A stretch of 22,242 nucleotides of DNA from CAITYL01 sp041651315 (GCA_041651315.1 JBAZJM010000039.1:1-22242); one strand, 5' to 3'; shown: positions 1-8,168, counted from the stretch's first letter. The notes: generated by a model not told the origin, from the sequence alone. Numbers and translations: made by a program.

Positions 1-15
1 GACGCGTCCTTAGGG

Positions 16-214
16 GCGGCTTCGTCCCGGAGGGACTGAATGACAATAGGCAGGGGCTTCAGCCCCTGTTCCGAAAAATGAAACGAGGGCGTGCCGTAGG
101 TACGCCGCGATTCGCCGCGTACCTGACGGCACGCGAAACGGGGGGGCGGGCAAAACAGGGGCTGAAGCCCCTGCCTATTCCCGCCCCGTCCCGCTGGGAC
201 GGGAAAACCGCAAC
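16..214 (+). repeat. Palindromic composite repeat, copy A (MITE-like core 45-179)
   Basis: This ~200-bp repeat occurs again in inverted orientation at 1737-1935 with only scattered differences. Its 135-bp core (45-179) is bounded by perfect 26-bp terminal inverted repeats at 45-70 and 154-179, each of which holds its own hairpin (CAGGGGCT-TC-AGCCCCTG at 51-68; the mirror at 156-173). Between them lies a long imperfect hairpin, arms 90-104 and 118-133 with one bulged base. The flanks add GTCCC-GGA-GGGAC (24-36) and CCCGTCCC-GCT-GGGACGGG (185-203). No transposase is encoded, so a non-autonomous or REP/MITE-like element is an inference. The small ORFs across it on both strands are a by-product of the palindromes. 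Confidence 0.85.
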
Positions 215-428
215 CGTTGGAAGTTGCCGGTTTGACCGGTCACTCCCGCGCCCCGGAGTGGCGCTTCGTTCGCGGCTCTGAAAGGCGCCCATGTTCCCCG
301 GGCCAATGGCCGGGGCAGGGGAGACGCGTTACATTGAACTGTGCCTTGAATCGTGACCGCTGAACCCGGTTTTCTGATGGCCGGCCGGCCCTGGCGCCGG
401 CGCCGGCAACTTTTCGCGTGGAAGGGGT
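215..428. other. Intergenic region upstream of the CobS-like gene
   Basis: I see no gene here. The stretch holds further small hairpins: CACTCC/GGAGTG (241-260) and CCCC-G-GGCC-AAT-GGCC-GGGG (296-315). The segment GGCGCTTCGTTCGCGGCTCTGA near 259-280 resembles one at about 12665-12688, so it may be another dispersed repeat fragment. No convincing sigma70 promoter could be picked out, although the promoter of the 435-1625 unit should lie in this interval. Confidence 0.4.
424..427 (+). promoter_or_regulatory. Ribosome binding site deciding the 435 start
   Basis: The GAAGGGG run at 421-427 lies one base before an ATG at 429 but seven bases before the ATG at 435. The second spacing is normal for a Shine-Dalgarno site, so 435 is the better start of the CobS-like protein. 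Confidence 0.55.
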
Positions 429-434
429 ATGCCC

Positions 435-1190
435 ATGGCCAGTGCGTTCTTCACGGCGCTTCGCCTGCTGACCCGGCTGCCGTTGCGGGGCGAAGACAAC
501 CCGGACAACCATCTGGTGCTGAACATGTTCGCCCCGGCCGGCCTGGCCATTGGCCTGGTCATGTGGCTGGTGGCGTACTTTCTGCTCAAGGCTTGCGGCG
601 TGCTGGCGGCGGCCTTTTTGGCCGGCGTGGCCTTCGGCCCGCTCTACTGGTGGCTTACCGAGGCGCGCAATCCGGCCGGGATCATCTGGTGCGCCGGCAA
701 CTGGCGTTTGGCGGAACCGGAGGAGGCGGGGGGCGAGGCCGCCCGTTTCCGACCGTACTGGGTGATGCTGGCGGTGCAGGTCGTGTTCCTCTTCCGCCTG
801 GCCGCCACCGCCATCCTGGTCTATTCGGAACGTCCTTTGTGGCTGGCGGCGGCGCCGTTGCTGGGCATGACCGCCCAGGCTGACCTGCTGCTGGCGGCCC
901 GCGCCGCCGGCCCGGACGCCGGTGCCGCCCCCCCCCGGCTGCCGGTGGTCTGGCTGACCGCGGGCGGGCTGGTGATCGTGCTGGGCGGCCTGGCGGCCGC
1001 CGGCGGCATCCTAAAGACCGGGCTGCTAGCCGGCCTGCTGGCTCTGGTGCTGGCCTGGGCCCTGACCCCCTGGCTGGGCCGGTGGGTCGAAAGCCGGTGC
1101 GGCGGGGTCAATGAACATGTCCACGGTGCCGTCCGCGAGGCCGTGGAGTTGCTGACCTTGGCGGTGGGGGTGCTGGCCTTTGCCACCTGA
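435..1190 (+). CDS. CobS-family (adenosylcobinamide-GDP ribazoletransferase-like) membrane protein, acidic motifs missing
   Basis: This 251-residue polytopic membrane protein follows the CobS family end to end: an N-terminal FFTALRLLTRLPL, several hydrophobic segments, and a C-terminal CGGVNEHVHGAVREAVELL matching the family's GGxTGDxxGAxxELxEL. CobS joins alpha-ribazole phosphate to adenosylcobinamide-GDP in the last steps of cobalamin synthesis. The conserved acidic DGLADTxDG motif is replaced here by ARNPAGIIWCAGN, the DSRxGxxG segment by RFRPYWVML, and the TGD of the last motif by NEH. The residues expected for metal and substrate binding are therefore absent, so ribazoletransferase activity is doubtful. 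The start at 435 is preferred to 429 because of the ribosome binding site. The stop lies nine bases before the next gene, so the two are probably co-transcribed. No other cobalamin gene is in the window. Family assignment is fairly firm; function is open. Confidence 0.72.
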   Translation: MASAFFTALRLLTRLPLRGEDNPDNHLVLNMFAPAGLAIGLVMWLVAYFLLKACGVLAAAFLAGVAFGPLYWWLTEARNPAGIIWCAGNWRLAEPEEAGGEAARFRPYWVMLAVQVVFLFRLAATAILVYSERPLWLAAAPLLGMTAQADLLLAARAAGPDAGAAPPRLPVVWLTAGGLVIVLGGLAAAGGILKTGLLAGLLALVLAWALTPWLGRWVESRCGGVNEHVHGAVREAVELLTLAVGVLAFAT

Positions 1191-1199
1191 CTTTTTCCC

Positions 1200-1625
1200 A
1201 TGACCATCTCCCGACACAAAACCATCTATCTCAGCGGCCCGATCATGGATGTCCATGAGGGGGAGGCCCGCGAATGGCGCGAGGTCGCCAAGCGGCTGCT
1301 CGGCCGCGACTTCCGCACCCTCGACCCGATGCGCCGCAACTTCATCGACCGGCAGGTGGATTCGGCCAACGAAATCGTCGAGTTCGACCTGCAGGACGCC
1401 CGTGATGCCGACATCCTGCTGGTCAACTACTGCAAGCCCAGCATCGGCACCGCCATGGAGGTGTTCTACGCCGCCCATGACCTGGGCAAGTTCGTGGTCA
1501 CCTTTTCCCCCTTCACCTTCAAGGACTGCAGCCCTTGGATGGTGCGTTACAGCACCAAGATCCTGCCCAGCCTCGAAGAGGCCTGCGCCTACCTGAAGAC
1601 CCACTTTGCCGATGTGGCCGAGTAA
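1200..1625 (+). CDS. Nucleoside 2-deoxyribosyltransferase-like protein
   Basis: The 141-residue protein has the hallmarks of the nucleoside 2-deoxyribosyltransferase fold. These are an N-terminal strand and turn IYLSGPI (9-15), an acidic segment EFDLQDARDADILLVN (61-76), and SIGTAMEVFYAAH (81-93), in which Glu87 sits where the family has its catalytic nucleophile. Characterised members cleave or transfer deoxyribose between bases; related proteins of similar size act as nucleotide hydrolases, and many are uncharacterised. It is short but complete for the family and has no export signal, so it should be cytoplasmic. It follows the CobS-like gene by nine bases and shares its bracket of inverted repeats. 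Because both neighbours belong to glycosyl or ribosyl transfer families, a shared nucleoside-related role is possible, but this is inference. Confidence 0.75.
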   Translation: MTISRHKTIYLSGPIMDVHEGEAREWREVAKRLLGRDFRTLDPMRRNFIDRQVDSANEIVEFDLQDARDADILLVNYCKPSIGTAMEVFYAAHDLGKFVVTFSPFTFKDCSPWMVRYSTKILPSLEEACAYLKTHFADVAE

Positions 1626-1736
1626 CCGCGGAACTCAGAGCGCAGAATGCAGAATGCGTTTAATCCGTCCTGGGGGCGCCTTCCCATATCCGTGGCAGGC
1701 AGGCGGCTTACCACGGGAGTTTGGCAGAACTCAAGG
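1626..1736. other. Intergenic spacer before repeat copy B
   Basis: I see no gene, promoter or terminator that can be supported here. The phrase AGAGCGCAGAATGCAGAATGC contains a short direct repeat (GCAGAATGCAGAATGC, about 1641-1656) of the kind common in degenerate intergenic repeats. Confidence 0.3.
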
Positions 1737-1935
1737 GGTGCGGTTTTCCCGTCCCAGCGGGACGGGGCGGGAATAGGCAGGGGCTTCAGCCCCTGTTTTG
1801 CCCCCCCCATTTTTCGCGTGCCGTCAGGTACGCGACGAGATCGCGGCGTACCTACGGCACGCCATCGTTTCATTTTCCGGAACAGGGGCTGAAGCCCCTG
1901 CCTATTTTCGTTCAGTCCCTCCGGGACGGAGCCGC
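1737..1935 (-). repeat. Palindromic composite repeat, copy B (inverted relative to copy A)
   Basis: The reverse complement of this segment matches 16-214 almost throughout. The 135-bp core is 1772-1906, with the same perfect 26-bp terminal inverted repeats at 1772-1797 and 1881-1906. The internal hairpin is kept, with a few substitutions near its loop (ATCTCGT instead of the ATTCGC of copy A). The two copies bracket the genes at 435-1625 in head-to-head orientation. Recombination between them could invert the intervening ~1.5 kb. Confidence 0.85.
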
Positions 1936-2036
1936 ACGCTAAAGCGTGAACTCAAACGGCCTGCGCCCCGTGTTTGAGTCCAGCCTTCAGGCTGTCTGCG
2001 GAGTGCGGTCTTTATTAAATGCACCCCCAATGGGGG
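1935..2036. repeat. Run of four short perfect hairpins
   Basis: Directly after repeat copy B come four consecutive inverted repeats: CACGCT-AA-AGCGTG (1935-1948), ACTCAAAC/GTTTGAGT (1950-1979), CAGCCT-TC-AGGCTG (1981-1994) and CCCCC-AAT-GGGGG (2024-2036). None is followed by a clear T tract. They look like parts of another modular palindromic repeat rather than one terminator. A contribution to ending transcription from the 435-1625 unit is possible. Confidence 0.6.
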
Positions 2037-2142
2037 ACCGGTTACGCCTGCCCTGCGTTCGTGCCGCCTTGCTGAACAATTCAGGCTAAAGTATGGCCAT
2101 TCTCCGGCACCCGGTCTGCTGCTTGCTGTTGAAGGCGTAATC

Positions 2143-3315
2143 ATGGGCTCTTATTTCAGGAAGATATTCGTTTTGGTGTTGCTGGTGGCCGCCGTGGCGG
2201 CGGGGGTGGTGTTTCAACGGGGGCGGACCCGGGCCACGGCGGAACGGCAGAAGCGCGCCCAAGCCGCCGCCCAGGCGGTTCCGGTGGGCGTGGACCACGT
2301 CGTCCGGGAAGCCGTTCCCCTGGAGGTGCGGACCTTCGGCACCGTGGAGGCGGGCGCCGCCGTCAGCCTCAAGCCGCAGATTGCCGGCAAGGTGGCCGCC
2401 GTGCATTTCACGGAAGGACAGTCGGTGCGGAAGGGCGATGTGCTGTTTACCCTCGATCCCCGCCCTCAGGACGCCGCCTTGAAGGAGGCGGAGGCGCAAC
2501 TGGCGAAGGCGCGGGTCGAACAGGCCAACGCGGAAAAGGAGGCCGTCCGCCAGCTGGCGTTGTTCCAGAAGGGGATGTCCGCCCAGGACGCCTGCGACCA
2601 GGCCCGCACCACGGCTGACGCCCTGGCCGCCACCGTGCGCGCCGGCGAGGCCACGGCGGAGACGGCCCGGCTGCTGCTGGAGTATTGCACCCTCCGCGCC
2701 CCCTTTGACGGCCGGACCGGCGCCCGGCGGGTCGATCCCGGCAACGTGGTCAAGGCCAACGAGACGGAGCTGACCACCCTGCACCAGCTCCAGCCGATCC
2801 GGATCGTCTTTTCCGTGCCCCAGCAGTGGCTGGGCGTCCTGCTGGAGAACCAGCAAAAGGCGCCGCTGATGGTCCGGGCCATCATTCCACCCGAAACGGC
2901 GGCCAGTGAGGCCGGGGAGTTGAGCTTTGTGGACAATGAAGTGGACCGCGTCACCGGTGCGGTGCGGCTGAAGGCGACGTTCGCCAATGACCGGCTGCGC
3001 CTGTGGCCCGGGCAGTTCATTGAACTGGCGTTGACCGTGGCGACTGAGGCAGACGCCCTGGTGGTGCCCGCCGCCGCCGTGCAGACGGGGCAGCACGGGG
3101 CGTTTGTCTATGTGGTCCGCCCGGACAACACCGTGGAGGCGCGGCCGGTCCAGGTCCGGCGCCATTATCAGGAAAAGGCGGTGCTTGACGCCGGGGTGTC
3201 CGCCGGCGACACGGTGGTCACCGACGGCCAGTCCAAGCAGCTGGCGGCGGGGGTCAAGGTTGCGCCGACCGCCCCCATCCCGGCCGCCAGCGCCGCCGTT
3301 CCGGCCACCCCATGA
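2143..3315 (+). CDS. RND efflux system, periplasmic adaptor (membrane fusion protein)
   Basis: This 390-residue protein is the periplasmic linker of a tripartite RND pump, joining the permease encoded next to the TolC-type channel. Residues 7-23 form an N-terminal membrane anchor or uncleaved signal, with no lipobox cysteine. The two halves of the lipoyl-like domain are at about 75-105 (AGKVAAVHFTEGQSVRKGDV) and 180-203 (LRAPFDGRTGARRVDPG). An alpha-helical hairpin separates them (107-178). A beta-barrel and a membrane-proximal domain follow, then an Ala/Pro-rich tail. The pattern resembles MdtA/AcrA-type adaptors. GAAGG at 2131-2135 gives a ribosome binding site seven bases before the ATG. 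The stop overlaps the permease start in ATGA, which suggests translational coupling. The substrate cannot be told from sequence. Confidence 0.93.
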   Translation: MGSYFRKIFVLVLLVAAVAAGVVFQRGRTRATAERQKRAQAAAQAVPVGVDHVVREAVPLEVRTFGTVEAGAAVSLKPQIAGKVAAVHFTEGQSVRKGDVLFTLDPRPQDAALKEAEAQLAKARVEQANAEKEAVRQLALFQKGMSAQDACDQARTTADALAATVRAGEATAETARLLLEYCTLRAPFDGRTGARRVDPGNVVKANETELTTLHQLQPIRIVFSVPQQWLGVLLENQQKAPLMVRAIIPPETAASEAGELSFVDNEVDRVTGAVRLKATFANDRLRLWPGQFIELALTVATEADALVVPAAAVQTGQHGAFVYVVRPDNTVEARPVQVRRHYQEKAVLDAGVSAGDTVVTDGQSKQLAAGVKVAPTAPIPAASAAVPATP

Positions 3316-6300
3316 ATCTCGCCGCCCCTTTTATCCGCCGTCCGGTCATGACCTGCCTGGTCATGTTCAGCGTACTGCTGTTCGGGATCATGGCGTACCT
3401 GCGGCTGCCGGTGAGCGACCTGCCGAACGTCGACTTCCCCACCGTCACGGTTTCGGCGTCGCTGCCCGGGGCCAGTCCGGACACCATGGCGTCGGCGGTG
3501 GCCACCGTGCTGGAGCGGCAGCTCTCGACCATCTCGGGGATCGACTCCATGAGCTCGGTCAGCGCCCTGGGCAGCACACAGATCACCCTGCAGTTCACCT
3601 TGAACCGTGACATTGATGCCGCCGCCCAGGACGTGCAGGCGGCGATTGCCCGCGCCTTGAAGCAGCTGCCGGCCGACATGCCCAGTCCACCCTCTTATGC
3701 CAAGGTCAATCCGGCCGACCAGCCGATCCTCTATTTGGTGCTGACCAGCGCGACGGCGCCGCTTTACACCCTTGACGAGTATGGCACGACCCTGATCAGC
3801 CAGCGCCTGTCCATGGTGGACGGCATCGCCCAAGTGTCGGTTTACGGCTCCCAGAAATACGCGGTGCGCATCCAGGCCGATCCGCGCCGCCTGTTTGCCC
3901 GCGGCCTGTCCCTGAACGATGTGAACACAGCGGTGCAGGGGGGTAATGTCAACCTGCCCACCGGCATTCTCTACGGGCCGCAGCGCGCCTACACGGTCAC
4001 GGCCAACGGCCAACTCATGAATGCCGCCGCCTTCCGCCCGCTGATTGTGGCCAAAAACGGCGACACCACGGTGCGCCTGGCCGATGTCGCCGAGGTCCGG
4101 GACGGGGTCGAGAACAACAAGATTGCCGCCTGGTACGGCCATGACGGCGGCCTGCAGCGGGCCATTGTGCTGGCGGTGCAGCGCCAGCCCGGCGTGAACA
4201 CGGTCGAGGTGGCGGACCGGGTCAAGGCGCTGCTCCCCGTCCTGAACTCCCAATTGCCGCCGGCCATCAAGCTGGAAGTGCTGTATGACCGCAGCCTGCC
4301 GATCCGCGCCTCTTCCGAAGACGCCCAATTCACCCTGCTGCTCACCCTGGGGCTGGTGGTGCTGGTGATCTTCATCTTTTTGCGCACCCTGTCGGCCACC
4401 CTCATTCCCAGCCTGGCCCTGCCGATGTCGATCATCGGCACCTTTGCCGTCATGTACCTGCTCGACTACAGCCTGGACAACCTCTCCCTGATGGCGCTGA
4501 CCCTGGCCATCGGCTTCGTCGTCGACGACGCCATCGTCATGCTGGAGAACATCGTCCGGCACCAGGAAATGGGCAAGGACCGCCTCACGGCGGCCCTGGA
4601 CGGCTCCCGCGAGGTCGGCTTCACCATTGTCTCGATGACGCTGTCCCTGACGGCCGTGTTCATTCCCGTGCTGTTCATGGGCGGCCTGGTCGGGCGGCTG
4701 TTCCGGGAATTCTCCGTCACCATCGGCGTGGCGGTGCTGATCTCGGGGGTGATTTCCCTGACCCTGACGCCGATGTTGTGCAGTCGCTGGCTGCGGCCGC
4801 CGGGGGCCGGCCGCCCTGGCCGCCTGGAACTCTTCTTTGAACGCCTGTTTGCCGGTTTTCTGGCCGCTTATGAGCATTCTCTGCGGCTGGCCTTGAAGCA
4901 CCGGCGGCTGATCATGGTGTTTTCCCTCGCCGTGCTCGGCGCCATGGCCTGGCTGTACCAGGTGGTGCAGAAAGGCTTTCTGCCCAGCGAGGACCAGGAC
5001 ATGCTGTCGATCAGCACCGAGGCGTCGGAGGATATTTCCTTTGACGCCATGGTGGCGCACCAGCGCGCCCTGGCGGCGCTGCTGGTCAAGGAGGACGCCG
5101 TGGCCGGCTTCATGACCAACGCTGGCGCCCGCGGCGCCAATGGCGGCAACACCGGCCGCTTTGTCATCCACCTCAAGCCGCGCGGCGAACGCCGGCTGGG
5201 GGCCGATGCCTTGATCCAAAAGCTGCGGCCGGTCATGAACAGCGTGCCGGGCATCCGTTCCTACATCACCAATCCCGCCGGCCTCCAGATTGGCGGCCGT
5301 GCCTCCAAGAGCCAGTACCAGTACACCCTGTCCGGCCCCGATTTGGGCGAACTTATCCGGTTGTCCGGGACGATGATGGAGGGCCTGCGCGCCATTCCCG
5401 GCCTGCTGGACATCACCAGCGACCTGCAGCTCAAAAACCGCCAGGTGGCGGTGGAGATCAACCGCGACCTGGCGACCACCCTCGGCGTCTCCGTCGAACA
5501 GGTGGAGACCGCGCTGCTCAATGCCTACGGCTCCCGGCAGATTTCCACGATCTTCGCGCCGCAGAACCAATATCAGGTGATCCTGGAAGTCACGCCCGAG
5601 TACCAGGCCAACCCGGCCATCCTGGACCTGCTGTACGTGCGCTCCGCCTCCGGCCGCCTGGTGCCGGTCAAGGCACTGGCCAGCGTGCGCGAGACCGTCG
5701 GGCCGCTGACCATCAGCCATGCCGGCCAGCTGCCGGCGGTGACCCTGTCGTTCAATTTGCAGCCCGGGGTGGCCATCGGCGACGCCGTGGCCCGCATCAA
5801 CGAGCTGGCGCGGCGGCAGCTGCCCGCCACCCTTTCCGGCACCTTCCAGGGCCAGGCCCAGGCGTTTCAGGATTCCCTCAAGGGGATGAACCTGCTGCTG
5901 ATCCTGGCCATCCTGGTGATCTACATCGTGCTCGGCATTCTCTATGAGGATTTCCTCCATCCCGTCACCATCCTCACCGCCCTGCCGTTCGCCGGTGCCG
6001 GCGCCCTGCTGGCGCTGGTGTTGTTCAACGCCGAACTGTCGTTGTACGCCTTTGTCGGCATCATCATGCTCATCGGTCTGGTCAAGAAAAACGGCATCAT
6101 GATGGTCGATTTTGCGATTACCGCGCGCCGCGCCGGCGCCAGCCCCGAGGACGCCATTTTCCAGGCCTGTAGCATCCGCTTCCGGCCGATCATGATGACC
6201 ACCATGGCCGCGCTCATGGGCGGCCTGCCCATCGCCCTCGGCCTGGGGGCCGGCGGCGAGGCGCGCCAGCCGCTGGGGCTGGCGGTGGTCGGCGGCCTGC

Positions 6301-6386
6301 TGGTCTCCCAGTCCCTGACCCTCTATGTCACGCCGGTGTTCTATGTCTACATGGAAAAATTCCGGACCTGGCGCCGCTCATCATAG
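3312..6386 (+). CDS. RND efflux permease (HAE1 family, MdtB/MdtC/AcrB-type)
   Basis: At 1024 residues this is a full-length resistance-nodulation-division inner-membrane transporter, which exchanges protons for drugs or other amphiphiles and passes them to the outer membrane channel. It begins with the typical APFIRRPVMTCLVM and first membrane helix (11-30). A large periplasmic loop follows, then helices from about 340, including helix 4 with the paired proton-relay aspartates Asp405-Asp406 in GFVVDDAIVMLENI. A second periplasmic loop (about 560-865) and a C-terminal helix bundle ending in SLTLYVTPVFYVYM complete the duplicated fold. The start overlaps the adaptor stop by four bases. The single-permease layout argues against an MdtBC-style heteromer, but substrate range is not predictable. 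No regulatory gene is adjacent. Confidence 0.95.
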   Translation: MNLAAPFIRRPVMTCLVMFSVLLFGIMAYLRLPVSDLPNVDFPTVTVSASLPGASPDTMASAVATVLERQLSTISGIDSMSSVSALGSTQITLQFTLNRDIDAAAQDVQAAIARALKQLPADMPSPPSYAKVNPADQPILYLVLTSATAPLYTLDEYGTTLISQRLSMVDGIAQVSVYGSQKYAVRIQADPRRLFARGLSLNDVNTAVQGGNVNLPTGILYGPQRAYTVTANGQLMNAAAFRPLIVAKNGDTTVRLADVAEVRDGVENNKIAAWYGHDGGLQRAIVLAVQRQPGVNTVEVADRVKALLPVLNSQLPPAIKLEVLYDRSLPIRASSEDAQFTLLLTLGLVVLVIFIFLRTLSATLIPSLALPMSIIGTFAVMYLLDYSLDNLSLMALTLAIGFVVDDAIVMLENIVRHQEMGKDRLTAALDGSREVGFTIVSMTLSLTAVFIPVLFMGGLVGRLFREFSVTIGVAVLISGVISLTLTPMLCSRWLRPPGAGRPGRLELFFERLFAGFLAAYEHSLRLALKHRRLIMVFSLAVLGAMAWLYQVVQKGFLPSEDQDMLSISTEASEDISFDAMVAHQRALAALLVKEDAVAGFMTNAGARGANGGNTGRFVIHLKPRGERRLGADALIQKLRPVMNSVPGIRSYITNPAGLQIGGRASKSQYQYTLSGPDLGELIRLSGTMMEGLRAIPGLLDITSDLQLKNRQVAVEINRDLATTLGVSVEQVETALLNAYGSRQISTIFAPQNQYQVILEVTPEYQANPAILDLLYVRSASGRLVPVKALASVRETVGPLTISHAGQLPAVTLSFNLQPGVAIGDAVARINELARRQLPATLSGTFQGQAQAFQDSLKGMNLLLILAILVIYIVLGILYEDFLHPVTILTALPFAGAGALLALVLFNAELSLYAFVGIIMLIGLVKKNGIMMVDFAITARRAGASPEDAIFQACSIRFRPIMMTTMAALMGGLPIALGLGAGGEARQPLGLAVVGGLLVSQSLTLYVTPVFYVYMEKFRTWRRSS

Positions 6387-6457
6387 AGAAGACAAGATGC
6401 CAAGAGTTTACCGTTCAGCTTCTTTAGGCAACAAGTCTTCCGGAAGTACGGACCACG

Positions 6458-6493
6458 CTCCCATAATTCCCATAGCTCCCATAGTTCCCATGT
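6458..6493 (+). repeat. Four tandem copies of a 9-bp unit (YTCCCATAR-type)
   Basis: The units read CTCCCATAA, TTCCCATAG, CTCCCATAG and TTCCCATGT. They lie between the permease stop and the TolC-type signal peptide. The unit length is a multiple of three, so copy changes would not shift the frame. They would change either the leader length or an N-terminal extension, depending on which start is used. Confidence 0.75.
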
Positions 6494-6516
6494 CCTTAGG
6501 TAACCCGCACCCTCCA

Positions 6517-8037
6517 ATGACCCCCAATCTTTTGTCCAAGGCAGCGTTGCTGGCAACGGTCTTGCTGGCGGCCGTGTCGGGTTCGGTCCCGGCGGCGGCC
6601 GCGCCGCCGGTGCTGGACCTGAGCCTGCGGCAGGCCGTGCTGATGGCCGTTGAGAACAACCCCGCGCTGGCCGTCCAACGCCTCGACATCCCCATCGTCC
6701 GCACCTACGAGGATGACCAGCGCGCCGTGTTCGACCCGGTCTTCACCGCCACGGCGGCCCGCCGCCAGCAGCGCGCGCCCGGCGCTTCCGAAGGCGCCGG
6801 CGAATACGATCTCTCCACCGCCCGCACCACCACCACCGCCGTGGATGCCGCGCTGAGCCAGTACCTGCCGACCGGGACCCGGATCGCCCTGGAAGCCGGC
6901 ACGGCGGCCGGCCCCGACTACCTGCCCTCGGCCTGGCATGCCTCCCGGGCCGGTCTGACCGTGTCCCAGGCGCTGCTCCAGGGCTTCGGCACCGAGGTCA
7001 ACCTGGCCAGCCTGCGGCAGGCGCGGCTGGACACCCGCATCTCCGAATACGAGTTCCGCGCCTATGCCGCGGCGTTTCTGCAGCAGGTCGAGGAGGCCTG
7101 CTGGGATTATACCCTGGCCGTGCGGCAGATTGAGATCGTGGACCAGTCCCTCAAGCTGGCCCGGGAGCAGCTCGCCGAAACCGACGAGCGCATCCGGGTT
7201 GGCAAGCTGGCCCGGATTGAGCGGGTGGCCGCCGAGGCCGAGGTGGCGCAACGGCTCGAAAACCAGATCAACGCCCGCAGCAACCTGGCCAACATCTGCC
7301 TGGCGCTGCTGCGCCTGCTCAATCCCGGCGGCCCGGATCCCTGGGCGTGCCAGGTGGCGATCCGCACGCCGGACGACGCGGCCCCGCCGGCGCCCGACCC
7401 GCTGGAACAGCAGGTCGCGGTGGCCCTCCGGATGCGGCCCGAGCTCAACCAGGCCAGGCTCCTGATCCAACGGCAGGTTTTGGAAGTGGTCAAGACCAAG
7501 AACGGCCTCCTGCCCAAGATGGACGCCTTCCTCACGCTGGGCAAGAGCGGCTACGCCGACTCCTTCACCGGTTCCCTGCATGGCGACCAGGGCGACGGCT
7601 ACGACCTCGCCGCCGGCGTCACCCTGCAATACCCCCTGTTCAACCGCCAGGCCCAGGCGGACCACCGGCGCGCCCGCCTGGCACGCGACCAGGCCCGGGA
7701 AGCCCTGGTCAATCTCACCCAGCTGGTGCAGGTGGACGTGCGCACCGCCTATGTCGAGGTCCAGCGCGTCAATGCCCAGCTCGAGGCCACCCGCCAGACC
7801 CGCCGCCTGCAAGAGGAAAAACTGCGCGCCGAACAGGAGAAATTCCGCAACGGCAAGTCCACCAGCCTGCTGGTCGGCCAGGTCCAGCGCGACCTGCTCG
7901 AAAGCCAGATCAGCGAAGCCCGCACCCGCGCCGAATGCTTCAAGGCCCTGGTCCGGCTGTTCCGCCTGGACGGCTCCCTGCTCAGCCGCCGCGGCCTCGA
8001 CGTCCCCGGCGCCGACCCGGTGGCGGCCCCGGAATAG
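6517..8037 (+). CDS. TolC-family outer membrane efflux protein
   Basis: With the start at 6517 the product is 506 residues and opens with a clear signal peptide (MTPNLLSKAALLATVLLAAV...PAAAA). The body shows the TolC/OEP pattern of two similar halves rich in long amphipathic helices. Examples are LDLSLRQAVLMAVENNPAL near the mature N-terminus, the helical stretches that follow, and EEKLRAEQEKFRNGKST in the second half. It would form the trimeric outer-membrane duct of the RND pump encoded just upstream. The reading frame is open further upstream, with alternative ATGs at 6397 (weak AGAAG site) and 6490. Those starts would put an odd 40-residue stretch, partly encoded by the 9-bp repeats, ahead of the signal peptide. 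No start has a strong ribosome binding site, so the exact start is uncertain. Confidence 0.88.
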   Translation: MTPNLLSKAALLATVLLAAVSGSVPAAAAPPVLDLSLRQAVLMAVENNPALAVQRLDIPIVRTYEDDQRAVFDPVFTATAARRQQRAPGASEGAGEYDLSTARTTTTAVDAALSQYLPTGTRIALEAGTAAGPDYLPSAWHASRAGLTVSQALLQGFGTEVNLASLRQARLDTRISEYEFRAYAAAFLQQVEEACWDYTLAVRQIEIVDQSLKLAREQLAETDERIRVGKLARIERVAAEAEVAQRLENQINARSNLANICLALLRLLNPGGPDPWACQVAIRTPDDAAPPAPDPLEQQVAVALRMRPELNQARLLIQRQVLEVVKTKNGLLPKMDAFLTLGKSGYADSFTGSLHGDQGDGYDLAAGVTLQYPLFNRQAQADHRRARLARDQAREALVNLTQLVQVDVRTAYVEVQRVNAQLEATRQTRRLQEEKLRAEQEKFRNGKSTSLLVGQVQRDLLESQISEARTRAECFKALVRLFRLDGSLLSRRGLDVPGADPVAAPE

Positions 8038-8168
8038 GCCTGTCCGCCATGGGGTAGCCGGCTGGGCGGGGCCTGCCGGGCGTAATGACAAATGTCAGTT
8101 CAAGCATGCGGGAAGCATTAAGCGGATTTTGCGCCGGTAATTGCTTTTTGAAGAATCGGCATCATAGT

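Noticed and set aside
59..292. Small open frames on both strands within repeat copy A (and similar ones in copy B)
   Set aside because: They follow from the palindromic sequence, occur on both strands, and have no ribosome binding site or recognisable product.
3168..5960. 930-codon open frame on the - strand opposite the RND permease
   Set aside because: The + strand permease is unmistakable. The antisense translation has repetitive His/Gln/Gly composition and no motif.
6458..6493. Possible CRISPR-like array
   Set aside because: The units are 9 bp, directly adjacent and without spacers, so this is a simple tandem repeat.
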